Shown here: positions 32,279 to 44,095 of the stretch, one piece after another | How the letters are laid out: each line of letters opens with the position of its first letter | Position numbering within the stretch: position 1 is the first letter of the stretch | Notes under the pieces: generated by a model | Databases searched by the model: none | The model's input: only the letters and a program-made list of their open reading frames with translations | Told to the model about the DNA's origin: nothing | Program-made: the position numbers and the translations under genes | Assembly (NCBI GenBank): GCA_014526335.1 | Contig: JACTAT010000021.1 | Span: forward strand, 3,471,937-3,535,936 | Source: Chrysaora quinquecirrha | Taxonomy: Eukaryota > Cnidaria > Scyphozoa > Semaeostomeae > Pelagiidae | Direction: 5' to 3' | Length of the DNA stretch: 64,000 bases

Positions 32279-35200
32279 ATGGATGGCAATACACGGGCAG
32301 CAGAAGGATTCAGCTGGGTGCCACCCCGTTCAACAGTTATGTTGGTTTCTCCTAAACCGAAACGACGACCTGACAGCAAAAGCAACGCTGGTTCTGGATC
32401 TTACACAACACCGCCGGTTTTCTGCGGCAGACCTGATAACGATATTCAAAAGAAGCTCTTGAAGAAAAGTTTGAACGTTTCGCGACTAAGCCCTGCCAGA
32501 GATCGCAGTCAAAGTGAAATTACTGGAACGCAGAAACCAAAGAAAGACAGGCCTAGGTCATCAACTGTTCAGAACGGTAAGTTAAATCCATCTCTATCAA
32601 TAATAAGATTCGGTAACACCAACGATATATTTTATTACGTTTTGTATCAAGTTAAATGCTAGCGCAAGCGCTGGCAATAACTTCAGTGGCAGCACGGATA
32701 AATTCATTACGCTGCACTGCAGACTCCAACTCGAAGCAGGGTGTTTTTTAAAGAAAATTTAGAGCTGCACATTATCTTTATAAGCCAAGAGGAATAGAAA
32801 GTAGAATTTACCAACTTTGATGTAGATATAGATTAATCGGTCAGTTAGGGAGTATAGGCATGCTCTCTAAGAAAATGTTTAACTAATATGTGTCTAGAAT
32901 CGTTCTGCTGATCATTTCATGGCTCAAGTATGCAAAATCTAACTATGAGACCATGCAATTTTACATGATAGCAAGAATTTCCCATTGATTACCTTGATAT
33001 ATGGCAACACGTACTTTGTTTTCATAAAGAATATGAGCTATGTTTTACACCGATTTCTCCACTGCACAATTTAGAACTGCACAAAAATGTTTAGAACTGC
33101 GCATTTTGGGTAGAACTGCACGTTGAAAAACCCTGCTCGAATGCAACGTTATTCCATAACACTAGACTTACATTATCAGCACCAATGTTTACAATTAGCG
33201 TTAAACCTTAAGTAAGCGTTAAACCTTTAAACCTAGCGTAAGGCTTCTGCTAACAATAACACCAACACCACACCAACCACATTGCTTGCTAAACACGAAC
33301 CATGACGGTAACGAAACTAATAATAGCCCTATACGCAGTTCTTTACAATTGACGTTTTATGCAAACACTCCCGAACGTTGCACCAAATGGCAAACCACAA
33401 ATAGCTAAAACTGGAAGGGGTTTGACAAATTAGCAGTATTATTCCTCGACAATCACGTGAAGGTGAAGGGGTAAATGGTTTGCTGTATTTTGCGCCGGTC
33501 TCTAGAATCTAAAACCAGATAGATGAACTAACGAGACCTGGACCCTGACTGTGACGCCATCGTGGGCTGGAGCTTATATGAACCTTTTCTTGCGTAATAT
33601 CTACGCTATCGTGGCTGGAGCTCATATGAACCTCATGACACCACGAGATACCAGGCTTAGACCACGACGCCCTTGCACTATCATTCTAAGCATTCTAGAG
33701 TAACTATTTCGTTTTCTCTACGTCATTTTTTATTGTTGCATAGATGGTGGTTTGATCGCCCGCAGTCCTAAATCGGAGCGAAGAGATCAACCATGGCCGA
33801 CTGATGAAAAGAGAAAATTCGATCGAAATGAAAACGACAAGTCTGTCTTTGCTAGCAAAAGATTGGCAAAGATGCATTGAATGTGGAATTGGAAAGTGTT
33901 CTGGCAAGTAGAAAGATTAGTGAGTTTAACCCGTCGCAAAAGTTTGTTTCCATGTCCTATGAGAGAGATTGTAAGGAAGACGGGCAGCTTTGTTCGATTG
34001 AGGAAGGCGCAATGTACGCAAAGAGAGTCGGTTCGTCTGAGAATGGTAGTGATGGGGAGAAGAGTGACACTGGGCCTAAAAGGAAGGTAAATGACAAAAA
34101 GAATAGCCCTTTGACTGAAAAGAGAAGGCCAAAGAAAGGCACAGGAAAGACGGGTAAATATGATGATAGATCTTGGAATTTTTCAAATCTTAATTTGAAT
34201 CTTTTCTCGTGTAACATCTACAGCGGGTCCATTACAGTTTCGCGCTGACGCGGATTGGTCTGATTTTATTGCAAATTATGGCCGGAAAAGTTAAGTTTAA
34301 GTTAAAAAGCATTAAAACATGCGATGTACTGTAAACTCACTCATTTTTTCGTCAATATATTTGCTTCTCTTGTCGAACAATTGGTTAGTCCCTGTTAGTC
34401 CTGCCCCTGTCAAGCCATCAGCATCTGACTTTTACAAGTGCTGCTACAAGAAAGAAATTATGCTCATTAACAGGTTCTAAAAATCCTGACGCTAGCTCCG
34501 TTTGCTTAACGAATTAATGCTAATAGCTATTACAATTTAAGACTTTTGCAGTACAAAAAGTTTCTTGATTTTTGTAGAATTTTGGTATTGAAAGTTTCTT
34601 AGCAGTTTCTTAGGGACCAAAATTTCATTGTTCAAAAACAGGTAAAAAAACTCTTGCATTTGACAAATAGAGAAAGCAATACAATCTACGTTTACAATAA
34701 CTGCTTTTTGTAAAATAGACACTCAACGTGTAAAGGCCTGGCTAAACTAGGATATATGACGCTTGGGACATTGATGTCCCCTCGGTGCCTACCAGTTTAG
34801 CCACCTCGGAAACTTTTCAGCGCGCGACAAAATTTGTAGCAGGAGACACGCAAATGTTACTGGGAGACAAAAGAAACAATTCTTGTCTCCGTGATATGCA
34901 AATGTCTCGGGGGACATTTCGCTCGTCTGTCACTTTCATGTTTAGCCACCCTGGGAGACACACCAAATACAGTGTAGCGCAACATTTCTCCTATGTTTAG
35001 CCATAGCTTAAAGCTGTGGCGAAACTAGCAGACATGTCGCGTGCGACACCGTATTCGACGTGTCTCCCAAGGTGGCTAAACATGCGAGTGGCAAGAGAGA
35101 AATTTGTCCCCCGAGCCATACGTTACAAATTTGTCGCGCGCTACAAAGTTTCCTAGGTGGCTAAACTGGGAAACATCTAAGAGACATGTCACACGCGACA

Positions 35201-36483
35201 ATGTTACGCACGACAAGTCTTCTAGTTAAGCCAGGCCTTAACAGAAGTTCTTTTCTCGAGGCTTTATTTCTAATTCTAAAGATTGTTGAGACCTGCGAGT
35301 TTCTTATCATTTTGGGTCGAGTACTGAAAGTTTCTTATTCTTAACCAATATTGATCTCAGTATTGAGTTTCTTATAAACGAGTTTCTTATAATAAAAAAG
35401 GGTGTACTGTATTTCCTCCAATAAGTGCCGCGGCGCTTATTTTGCTCAACCATTTTTAGGTACGGCGCTAATTGGAGGGCAGCGCTTATTAGGGTGGCGC
35501 TTATTTTGTCAGTCCAAAATGCGGCGTACTTTCATTTCAAGCAAAAAAGTAAATAGAGTAACTGTGAACTCATACTGTCTTTTCAAAACCCACTTTCTAC
35601 CATTGCTTCTAATACGCGCTGCATTTAGGTGCGGCGCTTATTAGAAATCAGTGCTTAATACAGGGCGGCGCTTAACTGGCTAAATCAATCTCAGGTGCGG
35701 CGCTTATTAGAGAACGGCGCTTACTACAGGGCGGTGCATAATTGGCTTAATCAATCTCAGGCGCGGCGCTTATCAGAAGGAGGCGCTTAAAAGATGAAAT
35801 CTGGTAATCAACGTATTAAACATTACTATTATTATCGATTTTCAGCGGAAGATGAATCCAAGAAAAGTCAAATTTCTGAAAACGAAATTACCCCCGAGTC
35901 TACTTCAACACATGAATCCACAAATCCTGCATTCAGCCTTTACAATCAGGAGTATTTAGAAAACTTGGATGAAGATGAAAAACCAAAAAAGAAATCAGTT
36001 TTCGAGATGAAAGATCTACGGGACGAAGCAGTCGATATCGATGACTTGTTATCGCGCAAGATAAGCAAAGGAAGTCAAAACGAAAGATTTGTTTCAATGT
36101 CTTACGAGACACAGCGAGTAAGGAAGACTAATTACGCGAATCCATCACCTCGAAATATGCAAGGGGGGATGTACGCTCGTAAAATAGCCAAAAAGGGGGG
36201 AGAGAGTGAAAAGGAAAAGTCGAGTCTAGGGCCTTCTAATCGCGGTGATAATGGGCCAGAACTAACAGTAAGGGAGAGAAAAACATCGAAATTCGTTAAC
36301 TCACCAATGAATAGGAATGATAGCTTTAAAGTGGATGAATTGCTGTCTCGAAGGAGAAAAGAAAGTGAAGAGTCAAATTCAGAAAAATTCATCTCGATCT
36401 GTTGGCAGCGAGAAGAGCCCTCATCAGGGGGACAAGAGGGAGGAATCTACGCCAAGCGAGTGCGTTCAAAAACAACGACATAG
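32279..36483 (+). CDS. orphan protein with three copies of a new ~90-residue repeat, 3 exons
   Basis: Exons 32279-32576, 33744-34153 and 35846-36483, all phase 1 at their junctions (GTAAGT and GTAAAT donors, TTGCATAG and TTTTCAG acceptors). Product ~448 residues, basic and Ser/Glu-rich, without signal peptide, helix or known domain. The repeat core is LLSRKIS, a spacer of 6-7, FVSMSYE, a spacer of 15-22, then GGMYAKR. Copy 1 (exon 2): VLASRKIS, KFVSMSYERD, GAMYAKRV. Copy 2 (exon 3): DLLSRKIS, RFVSMSYETQ, GGMYARKI. Copy 3: ELLSRRRK, KFISICWQRE, GGIYAKRV. Copies 1 and 2 are also preceded by KSVF. In exon 2 the frame changes at AAA 33868-33870: KSVFASKRLAK continues into DALNVELESVLAS only if one A is added, exactly as copy 2 predicts. 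Function unknown; RKxS and KRxx sites suggest phosphorylation. Confidence 0.75.
33460..33670 (-). mobile_element. SINE family A copy with internal duplication
   Basis: GTGAAGGTGAAGGGGTAAAT, then GCGCCGGTCTCTAGAATCTA, and two partial copies of the CGTGGCTGGAGCTCATATGA block (33571 and 33613). Lies in intron 1 of the repeat-protein gene, ~70 bp from the exon 2 acceptor. Confidence 0.6.
34727..35008. mobile_element. MITE M1 copy, first of a tandem pair
   Basis: Left TAAAGGCCTGGCTAAACTAG, right CTCCTATGTTTAGCCATAGC then TTAA. Interior with ACAAATGTTACTGGGAGACA. In intron 2 of the repeat-protein gene. Confidence 0.75.
35005..35242. mobile_element. MITE M1 copy, second of a tandem pair
   Basis: Left TTAAAGCTGTGGCGAAACTA with CATGTCGCGTGCGACA, right CTTCTAGTTAAGCCAGGCC then TTAA. 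It shares the TTAA junction with the preceding copy, i.e. one copy inserted at the very end of the other or the pair arose by tandem duplication followed by divergence. Confidence 0.75.
35402..35793. mobile_element. GGCGCTTATT-repeat element
   Basis: Begins TGTATTTCCTCCAATAAGTG and contains at least seven GGCGCTTATT/GGCGCTTA words; two ~65-bp units with GGCTAAATCAATCTCAGGTG and GGCTTAATCAATCTCAGGCG are tandem. It ends ~50 bp before the acceptor of exon 3 of the repeat-protein gene. Typical of a widespread type of invertebrate non-autonomous repeat. Confidence 0.6.
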
Positions 36484-38480
36484 AAGATGACCTCTGCATA
36501 CAGGGAAGCAACAATTCAGTAGCTTATATCCGTTACAATAATGTACCGTAGTCTATATATTATTTTAGTTATTCACTTTAAATATTGTAGATTGTTGCGA
36601 GTAGAATATCATTGTATCATTGTTTGCCTCTTCCAACCCTTAATTTCTATATTATTATTATTATTATCATTATTATTATTATTATTATAGAATTTCATCT
36701 TTTGTCGCCATTGCATTTCTTTGACATAGTGGAATACTGAGTGTTTGAATAATAGACCTTATTCGAACGTAGACTTACTACATGAGTCGTAGTTTTCGTG
36801 GCCTTCACCTCAATTGTATTCACTCAAATATTGTAAAATTCAAAATATAGCTGTTGCTGTTGTAAATAGCAGCAGCTCAAACTGTGAGCGTGCTGTGATG
36901 CGTGGGGGGCTGGGAGGGATCTATGACTTTTGTAGTGAGTCTATTCGAAGAGGTCTGTGTTGGCGCGAAATTTTCTGGAAGATGGTGAAATCTTAAGTAA
37001 AGGGAATCCTCTCCGCGGGCAACGACAAGGATTGCGGTCACTTTTCGAGAGGTAGTGCATCAAATTTTGATTCACATTCACGTTTTACTGGAGCAGAGTG
37101 AAAGAAAGGATTCAGGTCCCAGCTTATCGGCTCAAGGAGCCATTTAATCAAGTATTTTCCTTTTTCTGGGTTACTTACATCTTTTTTTTAATTTTTCTTT
37201 GAGCCCTCTAAGAGATTGACCACACCTACAATCAACCCTTTCTTCGTAAAGAACACTTTTATAAGGAACTCGAAACTGAAAATTACCATAAACAATTAAG
37301 GAACTTTAAGGAACTAGAAGGCTCTGATGAAAAACTAAGAATTTAAAAAACAAGACGGTTTGCATAACTTAGTAACCGAATGACAACATATTTCCCTATC
37401 GTAACTACTTGCCCAGAAGATTCCACTTATATCTGAAGTTAGAAAACGAAACAAGTTTAAATGAATTTGCTGTTAAAAAAAGTAGCTAGTCAAGCATGTT
37501 TCGCCAAGGAACAGTATGAGGAACTTTCAGCTTCATTTTACTGAAAAATTAAGGAACTCCAGCCTCACCTCAGACCAAAGGTTCCCTGTATAAACGCATG
37601 TATATTTACCACGGAGGGTTCTTCCATAGAAAAGGTACCTGGAGATGTGCCGCGCTAGAGGGTATACTTTTTCGGACTTCTAGACCATATATAGAGACCA
37701 ATGTCCCTCTCTCTAGTTCTTGGCAGTAAATCAGAAGAGAAAACAACGATCCATAATATTTTTAATATTATATATAAACAACAAAAACATAACCAGTTAC
37801 AATCATTTTCCACGAATCTCACGAACCACACTCTAGCAAAGTTACACCCAGTTCCATACTGAGTTTTGATGTCCAACTGCGCTGTTATCACTATCCTTAT
37901 TTGGTTAACATAAATTTTACAAAAATAACTAGTGATTTTGCAAGATCAACAACAAAAAGATAATAATCATAATAATCCTAGGCAGATTCCCTAGGTGCAT
38001 AGGAGATTCCCCGACACAAGGGTACAATTTTCTCGTAAAAATAAGTCTAGCTAACGGTACCATTTTCAATATTCCGGCGGCAGACTCCAACTCAGATTTA
38101 TACAAGAATAAAGCATAACCTCACTGTTCATTTCTTTCGTACTCACTTTACTCCTTCGTTATTTCGTTCGTCACTACACGTCTTACTCTTTTCATACTGA
38201 CCCCTATTTCCTAGAAGGCTTACGGGTGACCTGTTTGGCTAACATCTTCTTACCCTCTTTACTGTGTATTTTAAGTAATAGCCTCTAGTAGCCATTTCTG
38301 TCTGTCAATAGTGGTTTCTTTTATATCTTCAAAGCCCTACTTTTAATGCATTACTCATTTTCCTGTTATTCTCAGTTCTTATTTGTTGATCTTTGTCTTC
38401 CTATTCATTTTAGTTCCTTTCTCTACTAGAATTTCACGGAATCAATTCATTTTTCCTCTTAGAAGTGTTCATGTTAGCCT
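36484..38480. other. intergenic stretch, (ATT)n and degenerate repeats
   Basis: 36653-36690 is an (ATT)n microsatellite. 36760-36970 contains GTAGACTTACTACATGAGTC and, inverted, TTTTGTAGTGAGTCTATTC, then the GCGCGAAATTTTCTGGAAGA end of the MITE family at 26245. 37230-37590 is an AAGGAACT-type repeat stretch. No exon seen. Confidence 0.45.
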
Positions 38481-38735
38481 TTTTTTTAATAAGCAACTGG
38501 ACTTGTGGTCGAGCCCTCGAATTTGTTTAAATATCTAGTAGTTCAGCCATCACAGAATGACTGGTACCCCCTAAAAACTTTTTTTGGCTCTTTTCTCGCT
38601 TTTCCATGCAATTGACAAGTTTGCAATGACGTACTGTATGAAGAAAGCTATTTCAACCAAAAAGTCTAACAAAATCTCAGCCCGAGTTGCTTGTTGACCA
38701 ATTGCTTACTAAAAAATGTAGTCTTTGAGTTGTAC
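38480..38735. mobile_element. MITE of the AAGCAACT family, abutting another element's end
   Basis: TTTTTTTTAATAAGCAACTG at left, GCCCGAGTTGCTTGTTGACC and TTACTAAAAAATGTAGTC at right. Directly after it, GTTGTACAAAACTTCAAAAT then TGCGATAAACAGCGGAATCA is the end block of the 9588-10690 family. Confidence 0.5.
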
Positions 38736-39087
38736 AAAACTTCAAAATTGCGATAAACAGCGGAATCATTTTCGGGCATACTTAAAAGCTTTTTTTTAAA
38801 AAAAATGTATTTCAGAAACTCTAAGACAAATTTTAATTTTTAGAGCTCTGGACTAAGTTGTTAGTTTTAACTACTGTATGAGAAAAAAAACTTGTTTAAA
38901 CCCAAATCACTAAGATCTTCGTAATCTAAATCATTACCTATAATCTTTTAACTAACAAACATGTCGTTATTAACATTATTTACAATTTAATATAGCTTAG
39001 AAGTTTTGACAATTAACAGTTATTATATACAAGAAATAGAAGTCTAGAATGAATTCACAGTTAAATCCGTTTAGCTGCTAGAACAAG

Positions 39088-40020
39088 TCAAAGTTTCTTA
39101 TACGTGACAACTCCCTTCGGAGTGTTCACGTTCAACTTCGAGTTTTTTCTCTGAAAACAGCATGATATGAACGCACTTTGCTTGTTTTTATCAGTGTCTT
39201 TGAAAAAACTAGAAAGATCCACCCCCGCTTCTCCAACTGTTTGCAAAAAGAATATCTTATCTTCACTACTTGCGAGTTGTTCTATTTTCCTCACAGCTGA
39301 GCTTGTTTGCACGCAATCTCCAATTCTTGCCTGTTTGTTTTTACAAGCAATGTCCAATGTAGTTTCGGGTAAATTGTTTACTTTCACGTTGAAAAGAGAA
39401 TCATCGACCACTTGTCTTTTAATTCGCTTGCTTCGCATCTGCCCTGCAGTTTTCATCCAAGACGGGCATGTCACAATCTTCGCCAGTTTATCTTCCTCAT
39501 TTTGCTTCCTACTCAAAGAGTTCTTCTTCCTCGTATACCTTTGGCAATCTTGTAGCCACTTCTCTACGTTCCTTTTCTGTTCGTCCACACTGTTAGCCCC
39601 ATCTGACACCCCAGCACTGTTAATACTCGAAAGATACCCCGAATCAAGAGTTCCGTGTCGCTTTTGCGAATAACCTGATTTCAAGTTCCAATCATCTGCA
39701 TCGTTGGAGTAAAATCCACAAAGGCTATTGGGGTGATGTTCTTTGCTGGAAAAATATCTCGTCTTTTCGCCTTCAAGTGGTACAAAATGACGGCTGGACA
39801 TGTCGCCAAAAAGTAAGTTGGACATATAAGTTCCTGGTTTAACGTCTGGATAGATTTCATGCGTGTTGTGGAAATCTTCTTGGAAAATGTACTTCTTTTG
39901 GTCCTCGTCAAAGAGATTCTTTAGTTTCACAAGTCTTCCCTTGCATTTTCCTCTCAAATCATTTTTAACGGAGCTAGGTGAAATAGGACGGCGTGGTAGC
40001 ATCATCATTGTATTTTTCAT
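39088..40020 (-). CDS. intronless orphan protein, 310 residues
   Basis: ATG at 40020-40018, stop at 39088. The product is hydrophilic and Lys/Ser/Asn-rich: RRPISPSS near the start, a central LDSGYLSSINS, a short helical RNVEKWLQDCQRYTRKKNSL, a dibasic RSKRIKRQVV that resembles a nuclear localisation signal, and a C-terminal block IFFLQTVGEAGVDLSSFFK that is the only part looking folded. No domain recognised. A TATATAAA box lies 160 bp upstream. It is one of several unrelated, few-intron, disordered orphan genes between 32 and 63 kb. Confidence 0.65.
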   Translation of the reverse strand: MKNTMMMLPRRPISPSSVKNDLRGKCKGRLVKLKNLFDEDQKKYIFQEDFHNTHEIYPDVKPGTYMSNLLFGDMSSRHFVPLEGEKTRYFSSKEHHPNSLCGFYSNDADDWNLKSGYSQKRHGTLDSGYLSSINSAGVSDGANSVDEQKRNVEKWLQDCQRYTRKKNSLSRKQNEEDKLAKIVTCPSWMKTAGQMRSKRIKRQVVDDSLFNVKVNNLPETTLDIACKNKQARIGDCVQTSSAVRKIEQLASSEDKIFFLQTVGEAGVDLSSFFKDTDKNKQSAFISCCFQRKNSKLNVNTPKGVVTYKKL

Positions 40021-40179
40021 TGAAAAACAGCTAAGTCTCCTTTATGAAAATGTTCACGAATCTTGCTCGATAAATCTCTATAGTAAATCTTCTGCAATTT
40101 ATTCTCGATACTCACACAGCAAAAAACGCGTCTGAATGTTAGTTCGATTTCAGAACAACTTCAAGGTCTGTGGTGTCTC

Positions 40180-40190
40180 GATTTATATAA
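40180..40190 (-). promoter_or_regulatory. TATA box of the 39088-40020 orphan
   Basis: On the minus strand CTTTATATAAATCG is a full TATA consensus. With a start site ~30 bp downstream the 5' UTR would be about 130 nt, without any intervening ATG-initiated long ORF. Inference from position only. Confidence 0.45.
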
Positions 40191-41641
40191 AGACCATCGG
40201 AAAAACCCAACGGGGATTGTCAATAAATTTGCGTTAAAGTCGCCCACGCACATCCTCGTACCTGTACGTAAGGCGCGGGTCACCTGCCGCGCGTGACAAT
40301 AATAGCGTTATCTTTCTCTCGTGATTATAGTCTTTATCGATATGTTTAATAAATAATTTAGAATTCAATTCGTCTTCTTACGTCAGCTGGTCAACGAGTG
40401 TTGCATACTGTGTTCTCAATTGCGTAAAATAGTGCGAATAAACCTAATACATCCTCGCCCTATTTTTTTTATTGCTTTATAACGTGAGCATGATTTTCTT
40501 AATCTCTCATAGTAATTTACGTTGTCTGTAGGACACCAGCAAATGGTCTTCGCCTTGTAATATTGAACAGATGGAAAGGATGATATGACGAGATGAATGC
40601 AAATGGCGAAGGTTCAATGACATCAGAAGACATCAAACCACACGAAACCAAAGGACATATGACCACACCCAAAACATGAGGATGCGAGCATGCAAAGATG
40701 GTGTGTTAGAGCAAGGAAGTTTCTTTAAGAGTAGAAGCAAATCTTCTCATTATGGAGGATGGAGGGTTGCTTAGGAGGGGGGTTGCTTGTTCTCATGTTT
40801 CCTTGAGAAAATCCCCTAGTTCCCTGGAGCTTTTTAGGATTATTTTTCAGAGTGAAAGTCAAACGGATTGATAGGGAGGATTTTATCTGTTCCTTGTTCC
40901 CTTTAAATTCTGACCACATTCCCTTGTTGCCAGGATACATTTCATATTCTCCTGGGTTCCCTGGAATCCCTGAAGATCCCTCATAATGATTTAAATTTCT
41001 GTTATCTTTCATGAAAATAAAGGCTCATTAAAATTCACGAAAAACTTCTAATTTATATTCAATAGAAAATCATGCACCCTTCTGTTGAAAATAAAAATGT
41101 TTACTTGCAGTTCAAAAGGTGGGGGGGGCTGAAATGGGACTGAATCCAGTTCCAAGGGTGGGGGTCGGATCGGAATGGGACAGAGGTGGTGGAAGTTGGC
41201 ACTGGAGGGCTAAGGGCGAGAGATACAATCATGGACAAAATATGTTGAGATAAAGACAAATATGTCATATTTATTTGGGGTCTATGTGCATGCGCATGGA
41301 TGGGTGAATGAAATAAAAGAAAATATCAAACATTGAACAGGGGGAGGCACAATTCGTTTGAACGGAACGGAAAGAAAAATGGGCCTAAATGAAACAAAAA
41401 AAATTGCTTACCTAAAAACCAAAAACCCCAATTATGGGGAGTTGCCCTGCTTTCTCGTTCTTGGTTTTTTGTTACGCCATCACATAAAGAGTTCCTGCTT
41501 ACTACTTTCTAAACCAAAATGTTTCTAATCGGTCAAAACGCAGAACAAAAATGGCCCAATTGAACCCAGAGCCAGCCAGCCCCACTCACTGATCAGCCCC
41601 AGCCCCCATCATTCGTTTAGCTTCCGCTTTTCGCTTCCGGT

Positions 41642-41649
41642 GTATAAGT
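41642..41649 (+). promoter_or_regulatory. TATA-like box before LSM6 exon 1
   Basis: GTATAAGT lies 126 bp before the LSM6 ATG, after a GC-richer stretch (TTCCGCTTTTCGCTTCCGG). A start site near 41675 would fit. Confidence 0.35.
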
Positions 41650-41767
41650 ACAGCAACGAGACTATGTTGGAAACGAGGCTCTCGCTGTTTTTGGCCTAGT
41701 CAAGGTCTCGTGTTTGTTTGCAACTTCCAACATTCTATTATTTTTGAAAATTCTAAATTCTCTTGCG

Positions 41768-41858
41768 ATGAGTGGAAGGCAGAACCCGAGTGACTTTCTG
41801 AAACAGATAATTGGACGTCCTGTCGTAGTGAAGCTCAATTCAGGGGTTGATTACAGAG
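41768..41858 (+). CDS. LSM6: LSM6 first coding exon (partial gene)
   Basis: LSm6 is a subunit of the Lsm1-7 and Lsm2-8 rings that bind oligo(U) tails in mRNA decay and U6 snRNA. The exon encodes MSGRQNPSDFLKQIIG then RPVVVKLNSGVDYRG, which is the N-terminal helix and Sm1 strands of LSm6 almost unchanged across animals. It ends in phase 1 at a GTAAAT donor (41859). The rest of the Sm domain, which should begin VLACLDGYMN, was not found on the plus strand of the window. Continued reading past the donor gives a non-homologous sequence. Confidence 0.85.
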
Positions 41859-42691
41859 GTAAATCCTTTGTTTTTATCACATCACAGGAACTAAAAGTAA
41901 AAAGTTGGCCTTTTTTTAGGGTTATTAGTGGCTTTGATGACCACACAAGTCAATTTTTTCTTGAATCAAATCTGCCCATTAGTATACCAGCAGCACCCAC
42001 TTGGTCCACATCATTAAGTTTCATTCATATGATACACAACACTTTTTTATTTTTAATCTAATGTAATTTTTTTTCTTCAATTTGATTGTTCAGATGCATG
42101 CCAGGTTGGAAAAGATGCTCATTTTTGCTGACGCATCAGTGCAAGCAGGTGAAAGTTGAGAGCTGCGAGCTGCGAGAAACCTCAAAAATTGATGCTTGAG
42201 GTGCGAGTGAAAAGCCGCAAACAATAGCAACCTTTTGTAACATGTGCGAGAGTTCACTTTCAAGGATGCAAGTAGAAAAATTTTTTTGAAATCGTAGCTG
42301 CGAGTGAAAACATGTTTTCCAACCAGGGATGCATGCTGTTAAAATGGGTCCTTTGGGATGGGGTGAAAGTCCCCGAGTGTAAGCCAGGCCTGCAATGTGC
42401 TGACTTTGTAGGCTGAGTTTTGCTTGGTAGGCTTGACAGCAGGGGCCAGTTTGCCAAATGATGCACATATACAGATGCAAGATAAACAATAGGACAATAG
42501 AAAAGAACAATGTAAATCACTTCTGTGTGCATGAGATTTTGTCAAGAATTACCATACTCTTCAAACTCAATCAGGTGTGGACCTACATAGTAGCCTGTCT
42601 GTGGAGTATGGCAGTCCACAATGAGATCTGGCATGCAGAAGCATATTTCCATTGTTCTTTTCTATTGTTCTATTGTTTATTTCATGTTTAT

Positions 42692-42762
42692 TTCTCGATT
42701 AGTTAACCTACTACTGAGATCCTAGCGACTGGTGCTAAAACACCATTTCACCTTCACCAATA
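42692..42762 (+). mobile_element. truncated SINE family A copy
   Basis: Only the 3' part: TCGATTAGTTAACCTACTAC, GAGATCCTAGCGACTGGTGC, then CATTTCACCTTCACC. It is followed at once by an AAGCAACT MITE (42762-42965). Confidence 0.6.
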
Positions 42763-42965
42763 AGCAACTAGGGCTGAAATTGTGTTAAAATTAACTGTGC
42801 ATCCTTGCAAACTTGTCAATTACATTGGAAAGCCAGAAAAGAGCCAAAATAAGAGGTTTTAGGGGGTACCAGTCATTCGGCAAGGCCTGAAATACTAGAT
42901 ATTTTAAGCAACTCTTGAAGGCTGTACCAAAGTCAAGTTGCTTATTGAAAAAATGTGTATTGCAG
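42762..42965. mobile_element. AAGCAACT family MITE
   Basis: ACCAATAAGCAACTAGGGCT on the left and AAGTTGCTTATTGAAAAAAT on the right are inverted; ~200 bp. The adjacent SINE tail suggests that it inserted in or next to the SINE's 3' end. Confidence 0.55.
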
Positions 42966-43058
42966 GTCTTTGTCTGTAAGAACAATTTTTTTACTTGTAT
43001 GCCCGAAAATGAATCTCATTGGAATAATGCAATGGAAGAAACATCATTTTTACCAGTC

Positions 43059-43353
43059 AAAGTTAAAGTTAAAGTTGTCGTTTTTGAGTCTACTACTAGC
43101 CTAGGGCTACTCAGTCGACTTTACACTTTACCCCTGGTCTGCATGCATTAGCATATAGCAGGGTGCAGCCACACACAGCGCTCATAACTACCGACCAGGT
43201 ACCCATTTATACACCTGGGTGGAGAGAGGCACATTTGTGTTAACAACTTGCCCAAGGTTGTTATCTCTGCAACACAAGTGGAAAGACCGTGGTTCGAACC
43301 AACAACATTTTCGTTGTGAGTCCAGCACGCTAACCATTGCGCCACAGAGACCA
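43059..43353 (-). mobile_element. tRNA-derived SINE, family B
   Basis: Reverse-oriented copy of 58400-58695. The tRNA-like head (minus strand GGTCTCTGTGGCGCAATGGT, GTTGGTTCGAACCACGG) lies at 43353 and the TAAAGT-type tail at 43059-43076. Its tRNA end directly abuts the ACTTG satellite that follows. Confidence 0.8.
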
Positions 43354-43374
43354 TCTTGACTTTGTTTGACTTAA

Positions 43375-44095
43375 CTTTTCTTGATCTTACTTGTTCAACT
43401 TGACTAGACTTGACTTTTCTTGATTTCACTTTGCTTTGACTTGACTTGACTGATCATGCCTCAACTTGACTTGACTTGACTTGACTTGGCTTGAATTGAC
43501 TTGAACTGACTTGACTTGACTTGACTTGACTTGACTTGACTTGACTTGACTTGACTTGACTTGACTTGACTTGACTTGACTTGACTTGACTTGACCTGAC
43601 TTGACTTGACTTAAATTCACTTGATTTGACTTGACTTAACTTGATTTGGCTTGACCCAACTCAACTTGACTTGACTTGACTTGACTCAACTTGACCCAAC
43701 TCGAATCAAATTGACTCAACTTGACTTGACTTGACCTCACTTGGGTTGACTTGACTTTCTAAGTCAACCAGATTCAACTTGACTTGACACTGCTTGACTT
43801 GACTCAACTTGAAACAATGTGACTTGACTTTCCTTGAATCAACTTGGTTTGACAAAACTTCACCTCACCTGCCTTCTCTGGACTTAATTTGAGTTGGCTT
43901 TACTTGATTTGACCTAACTCATCTTAGCTTGAAATAAACTTTGATTTCACTTCTCTTAATTAGACTTCTCTTGACTTGACTTGGCGTTACTTTAACTTTC
44001 GTCAATTGACTGGATAGTCTCAACTTAACTTGATTTACTTGAGTTTGCTCAACTCGAAACATCAAAGTTGACTTCTCTTTTCTTGCTTTTTCAGT
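43375..44095. repeat. (ACTTG)n satellite, degenerating outwards
   Basis: Pure CTTGA pentamers from about 43500 to 43595, flanked by increasingly diverged pentamers out to ~44090 (CAACTTGACCCAACTC-like). Poly-SSQVK reading frames are artefacts. Confidence 0.9.

Noticed and set aside
40725..41012. Gly-Pro motifs resembling collagen on the minus strand
   Set aside because: Only a few irregular GxP words in a CT-rich repeat; no Gly at every third position.
42566..42640. VACLWSMAV as LSM6 exon 2
   Set aside because: An acceptor-like CAG precedes it, but only a few residues resemble VLACLDGYMN and the Sm2 motif does not follow.
43426..43620. SSQVK repeat protein
   Set aside because: Pentamer satellite translated; every frame gives a five-residue repeat.
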